Shown piece after piece: positions 15,979 through 23,195 of a stretch of DNA of 30,849 bases. Within the stretch, counting starts at the first letter, position 1, and each line of letters begins with the position of its first letter. This DNA is from an uncultured Collinsella sp. (lineage in GTDB: Bacteria; Actinomycetota; Coriobacteriia; Coriobacteriales; Coriobacteriaceae), in assembly GCA_900540985.1 (NCBI GenBank), contig UQIC01000024.1, forward strand, positions 1 to 30,849, given 5' to 3'. The position numbers were made by a program, and so were the translations under genes. The notes beneath the pieces were generated by a model. It had not been told where the DNA came from and did not search any database. It saw only the letters and a program-made list of their open reading frames with translations.

Positions 15979-16013
15979 GGTATAACTCGGTATAAGTTGG
16001 TATAACTATTACC
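15979..16013 (+). promoter_or_regulatory. Three 10-bp-phased GGTATAA repeats before an ATPase gene
   Basis: GGTATAAC at 15979, GGTATAAG at 15989 and GGTATAAC at 15999 are spaced exactly 10 bp apart, followed by ATTACC, a partial inverse copy, to 16013. Each copy also contains a TATAA(C/G) -10-like hexamer. The array ends 27 bp before the ATPase start codon. Sites on one helical face suggest cooperative binding of a regulator, possibly the ATPase itself. Confidence 0.7.
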
Positions 16014-16040
16014 AGGGTTTGCCAATCCGAGGAGGCCGAC

Positions 16041-17159
16041 ATGAATCCAAATCCCTTTAAGCCCACGGCTGGCAAGCGGCCTCCGATACTCATCGGTCGC
16101 AAGTCGGTCATCGAAGATTTCGAGGAAGGGCTCGATAATGGCGCCGGAGCGCCGGGCAGGCTCATGCTCATTACGGGAAACCGCGGCTGCGGCAAGACGG
16201 TTCTCCTGCGGGAGCTGCAACGTCTGGCCAGCGAGCGCGGATGGGCGGTTGTCTCCGATTCCGCTTCGCTTGGCTTATGCGACCGCTTGGCCGACGCGCT
16301 TCGCTCGAATAAACCCGTTGTGACGTCAATGGAGTTCGGTCCGTCGTTTGGCCGGATGCCGGTCGAGGCGGCGCGAGCAAAGGGCGAGACGTTGCGAGGG
16401 CTGGTCAACGAGCGCCTCAAGAAACTCGGTCCAGGCAAGGGCATCCTGTTTGCGATTGACGAGGCGCAATCTGCGTCTATCGAGGAACTGGCGGCTCTTG
16501 CCGTTCTCTATCAGCAAGTGCTTGGAGATCAAGATGCCACGGGCTTGTCCGATAGCGACCAGCGCGGTCTTGCGCTGGTTTTTGCCGGCTTACCCAGTAT
16601 GGTTGACGATCTGCTCGAAGAGCCGAGCGTGACGTTTTTGCGACGTGCCCAGCAGCGTACGCTGGGGGCGATATCTTTGCCCAAGGTGCGCGATTCATAT
16701 ATCCAAACGGTCAAAGACGCCGGTCTTTACGTTGACGCGGAGACGGCGGACCTTGCGGCGCGCAAGAGCATGGGGCATCCCTATATGGTTCAGCTGGTGG
16801 GATATTACATGTGGCGGTCTGCTGTCCGGCGTAGCTCGCAGGTCATCGAAAGGCGCGATGTCGAGGATGGCCATGCGGATGCCGTCTCCGAGTTCTACGA
16901 AGCGGTTGACGCGCCTCTGTATTACGGGCTGCACAGTCCACAGCGCCTCTTTATCGAGGCCATGGCGGTTGACGAGGGCAAACCGACGCGCATGGCGGAT
17001 ATCATTGAGCGCTGCGAGCGTACCCAGAGCTGGGCGAGTAAATATCGCGCAAGTCTGATTCGCGAGCGCGTCATCGAAGCTGCCGGATACGGCCTCGTCC
17101 GGTTTACCGTGCCCATGCTGGGCGCGTACATTCGCGATCGAGTTTTATGGCATGAGTAG
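16041..17159 (+). CDS. AAA ATPase with C-terminal winged helix (paralogue 1)
   Basis: A 372-residue stand-alone P-loop ATPase. Walker A GNRGCGKT is at residues 46-53, Walker B ILFAIDEAQ ends near Glu141, the sensor-1-like LVFAGLP is near 180, and a shared FLRRAQQRTLG block follows near 199. The C-terminal 80 residues (SPQRLFIEAMAVDEG onward, with an ADIIERC...SLIRERVIE pattern) look like an Orc1/Cdc6-style winged helix for DNA binding. It is paralogous to the minus-strand ATPase at 19706-20806, sharing architecture and the FLRRAQQ block. GAGGAGG lies about 6 nt before the ATG, and the gene overlaps the UvrA-like frame at 17152-17159. Function is unknown; DNA-linked switching or autoregulation is inferred. 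Confidence 0.82.
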   Translation: MNPNPFKPTAGKRPPILIGRKSVIEDFEEGLDNGAGAPGRLMLITGNRGCGKTVLLRELQRLASERGWAVVSDSASLGLCDRLADALRSNKPVVTSMEFGPSFGRMPVEAARAKGETLRGLVNERLKKLGPGKGILFAIDEAQSASIEELAALAVLYQQVLGDQDATGLSDSDQRGLALVFAGLPSMVDDLLEEPSVTFLRRAQQRTLGAISLPKVRDSYIQTVKDAGLYVDAETADLAARKSMGHPYMVQLVGYYMWRSAVRRSSQVIERRDVEDGHADAVSEFYEAVDAPLYYGLHSPQRLFIEAMAVDEGKPTRMADIIERCERTQSWASKYRASLIRERVIEAAGYGLVRFTVPMLGAYIRDRVLWHE

Positions 17160-19665
17160 GGTGATAAAGGTGACGGAACAGAAGATGAGCCCGCAGGCTA
17201 TCGAGGTACGCGGCGCGCGCGTCCATAACCTCAAGGACATCGATATCGACATTCCGCTGGGAAAACTCGTGGGCATTGCCGGCGTGTCGGGCTCGGGCAA
17301 GAGTTCGCTGGCGCTGGGGGTTCTTTATGCCGAGGGCTCGCGTCGCTATCTGGAGGCGCTCAGCACCTATACCCGCCGTCGTCTGACGCAGGCCGAGCAC
17401 GCCCAGGTGGACGAGGTGCTGCACGTGCCGGCGGCGCTCGCATTGCATCAGCGCCCCAGCGTGCCGGGCGTGCGTTCCACCTTTGGCACCATGACCGAGC
17501 TCAACAATAGCCTGCGTCTACTCTTTAGCCGCTGCGCCCATCACGTGTGCCCGCATTGCGGGGCGCGTGTGGAGCCGAGCCTTAACGTGGCTGCGGGCCT
17601 GTCGCTCACGTGCCCCGCATGCGGCCGCGAGTTCTACGCGCCGGGTGCCGAGGACCTTGCCTTTAACAGCGGCGGCGCGTGCTCTACCTGCGGCGGTACC
17701 GGTGTCATGCGCGAGGTGGACGAGGCGAGCCTGGTGCCCGACGAGTCAAAGACTATCAACGAAGGCGCGGTGCTTCCCTGGGGTACGCTCATGTGGGATC
17801 TGATGAAGCAGGTGGCAGGCGAGATGGGCGTGCGCACCGACGTGCCGTTTAACCAGCTCACGCCTCAAGAGCGCGACATCGTGTTTCATGGTCCGGCGGT
17901 TAAGAAGCACATTCTCTACGTGCCCAAAAACGGCGAGGGCGCCACGCCGCTCGATTTCACCTATTACAACGCCGTCTATACCGTTGAGAATGCGCTCGCC
18001 AAGGTCAAGGACGATAAGGGCTTAAAACGTGTTGCGCGCTTTTTGCGCGAGGGAGCATGCCGTGATTGCGGCGGCACGCGTCTCTCCGAGGCCGCGCGCC
18101 AGCCCCAGGTGCGCGGTATCAATCTGGCGCAGGCCGCGGCCATGACGCTGGGCGAGGCGATTGAGTGGATGCGCGGGGTGCCTGCATCCTTGCCGACTGA
18201 GATGCAGCCCATGGCAGCGGATATCTGCGATTCGTTTTTGAGTGCGGCCCGTCGCCTGGTCGACCTGGGTCTCGATTACCTTTCACTCGACCGCGCCGGT
18301 GCCACACTCTCCACGGGTGAGCGCCAGCGCGTCCAGCTCGCCCGTGTGGTGCGCAACCGATCGACGGGCGTGCTCTATGTACTGGACGAGCCTTCGATCG
18401 GCTTGCACCCTGCCAATGTCGACGGCTTGGTGGGCGTGATGCGCGATCTGGTGGGCGACGGCAACACCGTGGTTGTTGTCGACCACGATACGCGCGTACT
18501 GGCGGAAGCCGACTATCTGGTCGAGATGGGCCCCGTTGCCGGAGCAGGCGGCGGTAATGTGATTGCCGTTGGCACGGTGGACGAGGTCGAACAATCGCAG
18601 GGCAGCCGCATCGCCCCGTTTTTGTGCACAGAGTCCAAGCGCATGCGTCCGCAGGTGACTGACGACGAAATGTTCGAGCAGGGACATATCCGCATGGCAA
18701 CCGAGGCCATCCATACCGTCAAACCGCTCGAAGTCGATATCCCGCGCGGCCGCCTTGTCGCGGTAACGGGCGTTTCGGGTTCGGGCAAGACGACACTGGT
18801 GCTCGAGACGCTCATCCCGGCACTCAAGGCGCAGGCAGCTGGCGAGCGCCTGCCGGGGCACGTGCGTTGGGTCGATGCCGAGGGTATTGCCCGCGCAAAC
18901 CTGATTGACGCTACGCCCATCGGCGCCAACGTGCGCTCGACGGTAGCGACTTATGCCGACATCCATGATGAGCTGCGCCGCGCCTTCGCCCGTACGCCCG
19001 AGGCCAAGGCAGCCGGCTACAAGGCGGGCGCCTTTAGCTACAACACCGGCGCCTTGCGCTGCCCTACGTGTGACGGCACGGGCTCGATATCGCTCGACGT
19101 GCAGTTTTTGCCCGACGTCGAGATCATCTGCCCAGCATGCCGTGGTTCGCGCTACGCCGAGGCCGCCTCGCATATCCATCGCGAGGGTAGGGACGGGAGC
19201 TTGCTGACGTTGCCGCAGCTCATGGACATGAGTGTGGACGAGGCCATTGACGCCACACTGGGACTCAAGAAGGTTCAGACGCGTTTGCAGACCTTGCACG
19301 ACCTGGGCCTGGGTTATCTCACGCTTGGCGAGCCCACACCGGCGCTTTCGGGCGGTGAGGCACAGCGCCTTAAGCTCGCGAGCGAGATGGGCCGCGTGCA
19401 GGATGATGCCGTATTCGTATTTGACGAGCCCACGATCGGCCTGCACCCGCTCGATGTTCAGGTGCTGTTGAACGTGTTTGACGGCCTCGTTGCCAAGGGC
19501 GCCACAGTTATCGTGATCGAACACGATCTCGACCTTATCCGTAACGCCGATTACGTGATCGACATGGGCCCGGGCGGTGGCGATGCGGGCGGGCAAATCG
19601 TCTGCGCCGGCACGCCGAGCGACATCGCGGCCTGCCCCGCAAGCATCACCGGCCGCTATCTATAG
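17152..19665 (+). CDS. UvrA-like ABC ATPase lacking the UvrB-binding domain (UvrA2 class)
   Basis: An 837-residue protein with two ABC ATPase modules. Module 1: Walker A GVSGSGKSS at residues 44-52, zinc site CPHC...CPAC at about 133-157 with CSTCGGTG following, signature LSTGERQR near 386, and Walker B VLDEPSIGLHP. Module 2: Walker A GVSGSGKTT near 545, zinc site CPTC...CPAC near 637-663, signature LSGGEAQR near 732, and Walker B VFDEPTIGLHP. Canonical UvrA is about 940 residues; the roughly 115 missing residues fall just before zinc site 1, where the UvrB-binding domain sits. UvrA2 proteins of this type are linked to tolerance of DNA-binding drugs rather than standard excision repair. The start may be ATG 17152 (overlapping the ATPase stop) or ATG 17185. 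Confidence 0.9.
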   Translation: MSRVIKVTEQKMSPQAIEVRGARVHNLKDIDIDIPLGKLVGIAGVSGSGKSSLALGVLYAEGSRRYLEALSTYTRRRLTQAEHAQVDEVLHVPAALALHQRPSVPGVRSTFGTMTELNNSLRLLFSRCAHHVCPHCGARVEPSLNVAAGLSLTCPACGREFYAPGAEDLAFNSGGACSTCGGTGVMREVDEASLVPDESKTINEGAVLPWGTLMWDLMKQVAGEMGVRTDVPFNQLTPQERDIVFHGPAVKKHILYVPKNGEGATPLDFTYYNAVYTVENALAKVKDDKGLKRVARFLREGACRDCGGTRLSEAARQPQVRGINLAQAAAMTLGEAIEWMRGVPASLPTEMQPMAADICDSFLSAARRLVDLGLDYLSLDRAGATLSTGERQRVQLARVVRNRSTGVLYVLDEPSIGLHPANVDGLVGVMRDLVGDGNTVVVVDHDTRVLAEADYLVEMGPVAGAGGGNVIAVGTVDEVEQSQGSRIAPFLCTESKRMRPQVTDDEMFEQGHIRMATEAIHTVKPLEVDIPRGRLVAVTGVSGSGKTTLVLETLIPALKAQAAGERLPGHVRWVDAEGIARANLIDATPIGANVRSTVATYADIHDELRRAFARTPEAKAAGYKAGAFSYNTGALRCPTCDGTGSISLDVQFLPDVEIICPACRGSRYAEAASHIHREGRDGSLLTLPQLMDMSVDEAIDATLGLKKVQTRLQTLHDLGLGYLTLGEPTPALSGGEAQRLKLASEMGRVQDDAVFVFDEPTIGLHPLDVQVLLNVFDGLVAKGATVIVIEHDLDLIRNADYVIDMGPGGGDAGGQIVCAGTPSDIAACPASITGRYL

Positions 19666-19666
19666 A

Positions 19667-19701
19667 CAATGAGGCAAAGGGACAGCCCCTTTGCCTCATT
19701 G
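19667..19701. repeat. GGGACAG-centred hairpin after the UvrA-like gene
   Basis: CAATGAGGCAAAGG at 19667-19680 pairs exactly with CCTTTGCCTCATTG at 19688-19701 around GACAGCC, giving the core AGGGACAGCCCC. It lies between convergent genes and can end transcripts in both directions, though no long T run follows. Confidence 0.75.
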
Positions 19702-19705
19702 ATGC

Positions 19706-20806
19706 CTATCTCACGCACTGAGCGGCGAGATAGTCGCGGAAGAATGGCAATTCAAAAGCGACGATTCCGCGCCCGCGTTCTCCAATGATGCCGGCATCTA
19801 TCATGCGGCGTCGGTAGCGGGAGACCTGCTGCGGCGAACGCTTAAGGCGCACGATAAGGTCAGCGGTGGTGGATTCTTCCTCGTCATCGAGCATAGCGAT
19901 GAGGAATCGCTTGTCCTCTGCAGTGAGTTCTCGATAGGTTGCCGCGAGGATTCGGTCGTCCATCTCGTCGCGCGCGATTTTGATTCCCAGGTCAAAGTCG
20001 CGTGACGAGATTTCCTTCGAATCGCTTGTGAGATCCCAGGCACGGTAGCCTACAAGTTGCAATAGGAAGGGAAAACCAGAGATCGAGCGAACGGCTCTAT
20101 CGATTCCCCCAGCATCTGCCAGGCGATCGTTTTCCTGGATTGTGCGAATCAAGGCCTCGCGTACGTCATAGTCGGCAATGCGACCCAGATGATATTGCTG
20201 GGCGCGGCGAAGGAACGAGACCGTCTTGTGGTTCAGTAGCGTCGATACGTTGTTGGGAAGTCCCGCCATGAGCAGGGCGACGCGTTTCCCATCGGTCACA
20301 AAGTGCTGATACGTCGCTGCGAGCTGAATCATCTCGTCGAGTGTCGGGTCCACCTCGTCAACCGTGACGAGCAGACCGGTGCCCGCCTCGTTGAGCTGGT
20401 CGATGATGTCGCTCATGCGATAACGCCAGGTTGAGGCATCGTGAACGCGATTGACCTCGATGCTGCCGTGCGGTGTAATTCCGAGACCGGTGACTTCGAA
20501 GTGGTTGGACGGGTCGATAAGATGGCCGGCAGCACGTTTCGTCCCGAACTCGATTTCCTCAAGCATTCCCGGGAGCGCGGTCGTCTTTACGGCTATCCAG
20601 CCGTGGGATTCCGCCCTTGTCGCAAGCGATGACATGAGAGCAGTTTTACCGGTTCCACGCGCGCCTGAGAAGATCGAGGTCAATTCTGGGCGCCTGCGCT
20701 GGCTCATGAAGGCACGGTCCAAATCCCGAATAATCTGTTGTCTGCCGGCGAGATGGGCAGGAACCTCACCAAAACTGGGGGTAAATGGGTTCTCGAGATA
20801 TTCCAC
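19706..20806 (-). CDS. AAA ATPase with C-terminal winged helix (paralogue 2)
   Basis: A 366-residue P-loop ATPase built like the one at 16041. Walker A GARGTGKT is at residues 48-55, Walker B LLVTVDEVD at about 145-153, the sensor-1-like LLMAGLP near 205, and FLRRAQQYHLG near 224. A helical lid with an SGFPFLLQLVGYRAW segment follows. The C-terminal winged helix reads EDKRFLIAMLDDEE...TTADLIVRLKRSPQQVSRYR, then an Ile-Ile-Gly-Glu-Arg-Gly-Arg-Gly hairpin wing. The start is GTG at 20806-20804 with AAAGGAGGG 5 nt upstream. Its promoter lies inside a 10-bp-phased TTAA array. It is convergent with the UvrA-like gene. Cellular role unknown; a DNA-binding ATPase that controls itself is inferred. Confidence 0.82.
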   Translation of the reverse strand: MEYLENPFTPSFGEVPAHLAGRQQIIRDLDRAFMSQRRRPELTSIFSGARGTGKTALMSSLATRAESHGWIAVKTTALPGMLEEIEFGTKRAAGHLIDPSNHFEVTGLGITPHGSIEVNRVHDASTWRYRMSDIIDQLNEAGTGLLVTVDEVDPTLDEMIQLAATYQHFVTDGKRVALLMAGLPNNVSTLLNHKTVSFLRRAQQYHLGRIADYDVREALIRTIQENDRLADAGGIDRAVRSISGFPFLLQLVGYRAWDLTSDSKEISSRDFDLGIKIARDEMDDRILAATYRELTAEDKRFLIAMLDDEEESTTADLIVRLKRSPQQVSRYRRRMIDAGIIGERGRGIVAFELPFFRDYLAAQCVR

Positions 20807-20830
20807 AATGCCCTCCTTTAGCGTCTCGGG

Positions 20831-20886
20831 TTAACTTCATTTTATTCTAGTTAATTTAAGTTAAAAGTGATTAATTACGTTTAACT
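20831..20886 (-). promoter_or_regulatory. Six-step, 10-bp-phased TTAA array at the promoter of ATPase paralogue 2
   Basis: TTAA begins at 20831, 20851, 20861, 20871 and 20881, with a degenerate TTTA at 20841, so every 10-bp step from 20831 to 20881 is occupied. The array starts 25 bp upstream of the GTG start and includes every AT-rich promoter-like hexamer of the gene. It is the counterpart of the GGTATAA array in front of the paralogous ATPase gene. Confidence 0.7.
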
Positions 20887-20899
20887 CTATGGCGGTCGA

Positions 20900-20930
20900 A
20901 TGTGACAAAGGGACTGTCCCTTTGTCACAT
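20900..20930. repeat. GGGACTGTCCC-centred hairpin
   Basis: ATGTGACAAAGGGA at 20900-20913 pairs exactly with TCCCTTTGTCACAT at 20917-20930 around CTG. The right arm includes the last codons of trmL, whose stop is at 20925. It belongs to the GGGACAG hairpin set and probably shapes the 3' end of the trmL transcript. Confidence 0.75.
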
Positions 20931-21524
20931 GCCGGCAAAGCCTGTTTGGCGCAGAGCTTCGTAGAGGACGATGGCGGCGCTGTTGGATAGGTTGAGGGCG
21001 CTGATGCGGTAGTCGTCCGGATTGATGAAGTTGCCGCAGATATCCTGCTGGAGGATGGCCTCGTGGCTGTCCTCGGTATGCCCCAGCGATTCTTCGTGGG
21101 CTTCCCAAGCCTCGGCGTTATCGAGTGAGTCGCAATCGCGCAGCATGGGGATGCGCTCGCAGCGCTCGGGCGCCGCGGCAAGCAGTGGCTCGGGAATGCC
21201 CGAGCTCTCGCTGCCAAAGACCAAGTAGTCGCCGTCGCGGTAGGTGCTCTGCGCATAGGTGCGGCGTGCCTTTTTGGTCAGCAGATGCAGACGCTCGTCG
21301 GCGGGGGAGAGGTCGTTGCGCGCAAGGAAATCCTCCCAGCTGGCATAGGTCGTCACGTCCAAGTTTTGCCAGTAGCCCAGGCCGGCGCGACGCACCGTCT
21401 TGTCGTCGAGCGAAAAGCCCAGCGGCTCCACCAGATGCAGGCGGGCGCCGGTAACCACGCAGGTGCGGCCGATATTGCCCGTATTGGCCGGAATCTCGGG
21501 CGCATACAGCACGATGTTGAACAT
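20925..21524 (-). CDS. trmL: tRNA (cytidine(34)-2'-O)-methyltransferase, TrmL type, with an insertion
   Basis: A 199-residue SPOUT methyltransferase starting MFNIVLYAPEIPANTGNIGR, the TrmL opening. Motif 2 is LVFGSESSGIPEPLL near residue 101, and the knot end is ALNLSNSAAIVLYEALRQTG near 177. TrmL methylates the wobble ribose in tRNA-Leu isoacceptors. Between the RIPM strand and the ALNLSN helix, where the Escherichia coli protein has about five residues, this one has about 45 extra (129-174), acidic and with a SHEAILQQDICGNFIN stretch. The start at 21524 has AAGGAG about 5 nt upstream; a longer frame to 21743 runs through the hairpin and lacks similarity. It lies downstream of the COG0523 gene on the same strand. 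Confidence 0.88.
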   Translation of the reverse strand: MFNIVLYAPEIPANTGNIGRTCVVTGARLHLVEPLGFSLDDKTVRRAGLGYWQNLDVTTYASWEDFLARNDLSPADERLHLLTKKARRTYAQSTYRDGDYLVFGSESSGIPEPLLAAAPERCERIPMLRDCDSLDNAEAWEAHEESLGHTEDSHEAILQQDICGNFINPDDYRISALNLSNSAAIVLYEALRQTGFAGM

Positions 21525-21547
21525 GAATCTCCTTGGCTCAGAACGAA

Positions 21548-21586
21548 AAACCACCACGAAGGGGACAGGCACCTTCGTGGTGGTTT
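21548..21586. repeat. GGGGACAGGCACC-centred hairpin between cobW-like and trmL genes
   Basis: AAACCACCACGAAGG at 21548-21562 pairs exactly with 21572-21586 around GGACAGGCA. The core GGGGACAGGCACC matches a motif widely repeated between genes in bacteria that carry RAYT (REP-associated tyrosine) transposases. It would lie in the trmL leader, about 25 nt before the start codon. Confidence 0.8.
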
Positions 21587-21625
21587 GGCGGTTACGTAGG
21601 CGGAAAAATACCCGCTTGGATAAAC

Positions 21626-22756
21626 CTAGGCGCGGTGCCAGTCGGTCAGACAGGCATCGAGGGAGGCGATGAGCGCATCCTTGTCCATGTGACGGCCGAT
21701 GATGCACAGGCTCGTCATGCGGTCGCCCGTCTCGTCGTCCCAAATCTGCATGATCTCGGGGTTCTCGTCGATGATCTTCTGCTTCTCGCCCTCGGGCGCC
21801 GAATCGACAAACAGGCCGTTCTCCATCAGGCGCATCTGGTGGCCGGCCTGCTCAAACATGTAGCACATGTCCGGATCGCCGGTCTGCCACAGCGGACCCT
21901 TGACGCGGATGACCTCGTCGGGCCACTCCTGCTCAACAAAATCGGTAAACTTCTGCAGGTCAAACGGCTTGCGGCGCGAGTACACAAAGGTCTCGATGTC
22001 GTACTCGAGCACCTCGGGGTCGTCGTGCTCCTCGGGATGCTCCATGGCCTCGATCCAGGCGGCGGAGTTGTAGGCGCGCATAAAGTCGAAGCGGTCGGTG
22101 TCGAGCAGCTCTTCCATGGGGACCTCGCCGTTTTGGGCCTCGACGATCACGGCGTCTTTCTGCAGGCTGCGCACGATGGCCTTAAGCTCGGCGATCTGCT
22201 CAGGGCTCACGGTATCGGTCTTGTTGAGGATCAGCGTGGAGCAGAACTCGATCTGCTGGATGAGCAGGCTCTCGATGTCGTCCTCGTCGATATCCTCAGC
22301 CAGCAGGTCGCGGCCGCCGTTGAACTCGTCGTACATGCGGGCGCAGTCGACCACGGCCACGATGTTGTCGAGCGCGAGCTTGGGCTCGCCGCCCACCTTG
22401 GCCTCATCGCAGAAGCTCGAGATGGTGTAGGCGATGGGGATAGGCTCGCAAATGCCTGAAGCCTCGATGATGATGTAGTCGAAGTTGCCCGAATCGGCGA
22501 TGCCCTGCAGCTGGTTGGCTAGGTCGTCCGAAAGCGTGCAGCAGATGCAGCCATTGGTGAGCGGGATGAGGTCATCGGTTTCGGAAAGGCCGCCGTCGGC
22601 GATAAGGCTGGCGTCGACGTTGATCTCGCCGATATCGTTGACGATCACGGCGGCGCGGATGCCGCCGTCGTTAGCGAGGATGTGGTTGAGCAGCGTGGTC
22701 TTGCCGGCACCGAGGTATCCGGTAAGCATGATGATCTTCACGGGTTTGTTGGGCAT
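21626..22756 (-). CDS. COG0523 (CobW/metallochaperone) GTPase
   Basis: A 376-residue G3E-family GTPase. Walker A is TGYLGAGKTT (near residue 12), the metal-binding CxCC motif is NGCICCTL (near 68), the Walker B-like acidic strand is IIIEASGICEP, and the NKTD guanine specificity motif is near 180. The C-terminal CobW domain follows from about residue 240 (the ETFVYSRRKPFDLQKF segment). COG0523 proteins deliver metals, often Zn, Co or Fe, to client enzymes in the cytosol. The start at 22756 has AAAGGAGGG about 3 nt upstream; an ATG seven codons earlier is weaker. An acidic run (DEDD, EHPEEHDD) could help metal capture. The client is unknown; no Zur box is evident upstream. Confidence 0.92.
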   Translation of the reverse strand: MPNKPVKIIMLTGYLGAGKTTLLNHILANDGGIRAAVIVNDIGEINVDASLIADGGLSETDDLIPLTNGCICCTLSDDLANQLQGIADSGNFDYIIIEASGICEPIPIAYTISSFCDEAKVGGEPKLALDNIVAVVDCARMYDEFNGGRDLLAEDIDEDDIESLLIQQIEFCSTLILNKTDTVSPEQIAELKAIVRSLQKDAVIVEAQNGEVPMEELLDTDRFDFMRAYNSAAWIEAMEHPEEHDDPEVLEYDIETFVYSRRKPFDLQKFTDFVEQEWPDEVIRVKGPLWQTGDPDMCYMFEQAGHQMRLMENGLFVDSAPEGEKQKIIDENPEIMQIWDDETGDRMTSLCIIGRHMDKDALIASLDACLTDWHRA

Positions 22757-22842
22757 GTGCCCTCCTTTGTTAGACATGGCTTACAGTTGAATCATATGCC
22801 AAACGCTCGCTCTTATACCCACGCGCTGGCAAATAACACAGG

Positions 22843-23181
22843 CTACTCCCAGGCTCCCCATACATCGGGGCAATAACCGACGGTGGCCTTTTTGCCGTTG
22901 CGCACGATGGGCTCGGCCAAGACCTGCTGGTTCTCGAGCAGCTTGTCGAAGCGCTGGCTAGGGGTGAGGTGCTGGATGAGTGCGAGCGTCTCCTCGTCCT
23001 TGGCTTTGGGGTTGAGCAACTTGTCGATACCGCCGACCGCCTGCATCACGCTCGTGAGCTCGCCTTTGCTCATCTCCTTTTCCTTAAGGTCGATAAACTG
23101 CACCTTAATGCGGCGCTCCTTAAAAAAGCGCTGCGCCTTCTTGGTATCGAAGGACTTCTTGGTGCCAAAAATCTGAATCAT
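22843..23181 (-). CDS. ArsC/Spx-family protein lacking the catalytic cysteine
   Basis: A 112-residue thioredoxin-fold protein of the ArsC/Spx/YffB group. It begins MIQIFGTKKSFDTKKAQRFF, where family members usually have a Cys in the loop (for example GxxxCxTxxKA); here the position is Ser in KKSFDTKK. The later RPIVRNGKK-type signature is present as EPIVRNGKKATVGY. The only Cys is near the C-terminus in GYCPDVW. Arsenate reduction by the usual mechanism is therefore unlikely; many members of this group have unknown roles. It starts 14 nt downstream of the flavoprotein gene on the same strand, so the two are probably co-transcribed. It may act as a redox-independent binding protein, which is inference. 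Confidence 0.82.
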   Translation of the reverse strand: MIQIFGTKKSFDTKKAQRFFKERRIKVQFIDLKEKEMSKGELTSVMQAVGGIDKLLNPKAKDEETLALIQHLTPSQRFDKLLENQQVLAEPIVRNGKKATVGYCPDVWGAWE

Positions 23182-23195
23182 TTTGTTCCGCCGTT

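Noticed and set aside
14721..16220. A 499-codon minus-strand frame opposite the TetM-like gene
   Set aside because: Antisense shadow of a clear GTPase gene; no domain, no SD, and it crosses the start of the ATPase gene.
18283..19596. A 437-codon minus-strand frame opposite the UvrA-like gene
   Set aside because: Antisense shadow; its product has no recognisable fold and overlaps conserved ABC motifs of the real gene.
21525..21743. An N-terminal extension of TrmL by 73 residues
   Set aside because: The extra frame reads through the hairpin at 21548-21586 and the 3' end of the COG0523 gene, is unlike TrmL, and the ATG at 21524 has a good SD and the canonical start MFNIVLYAPE.
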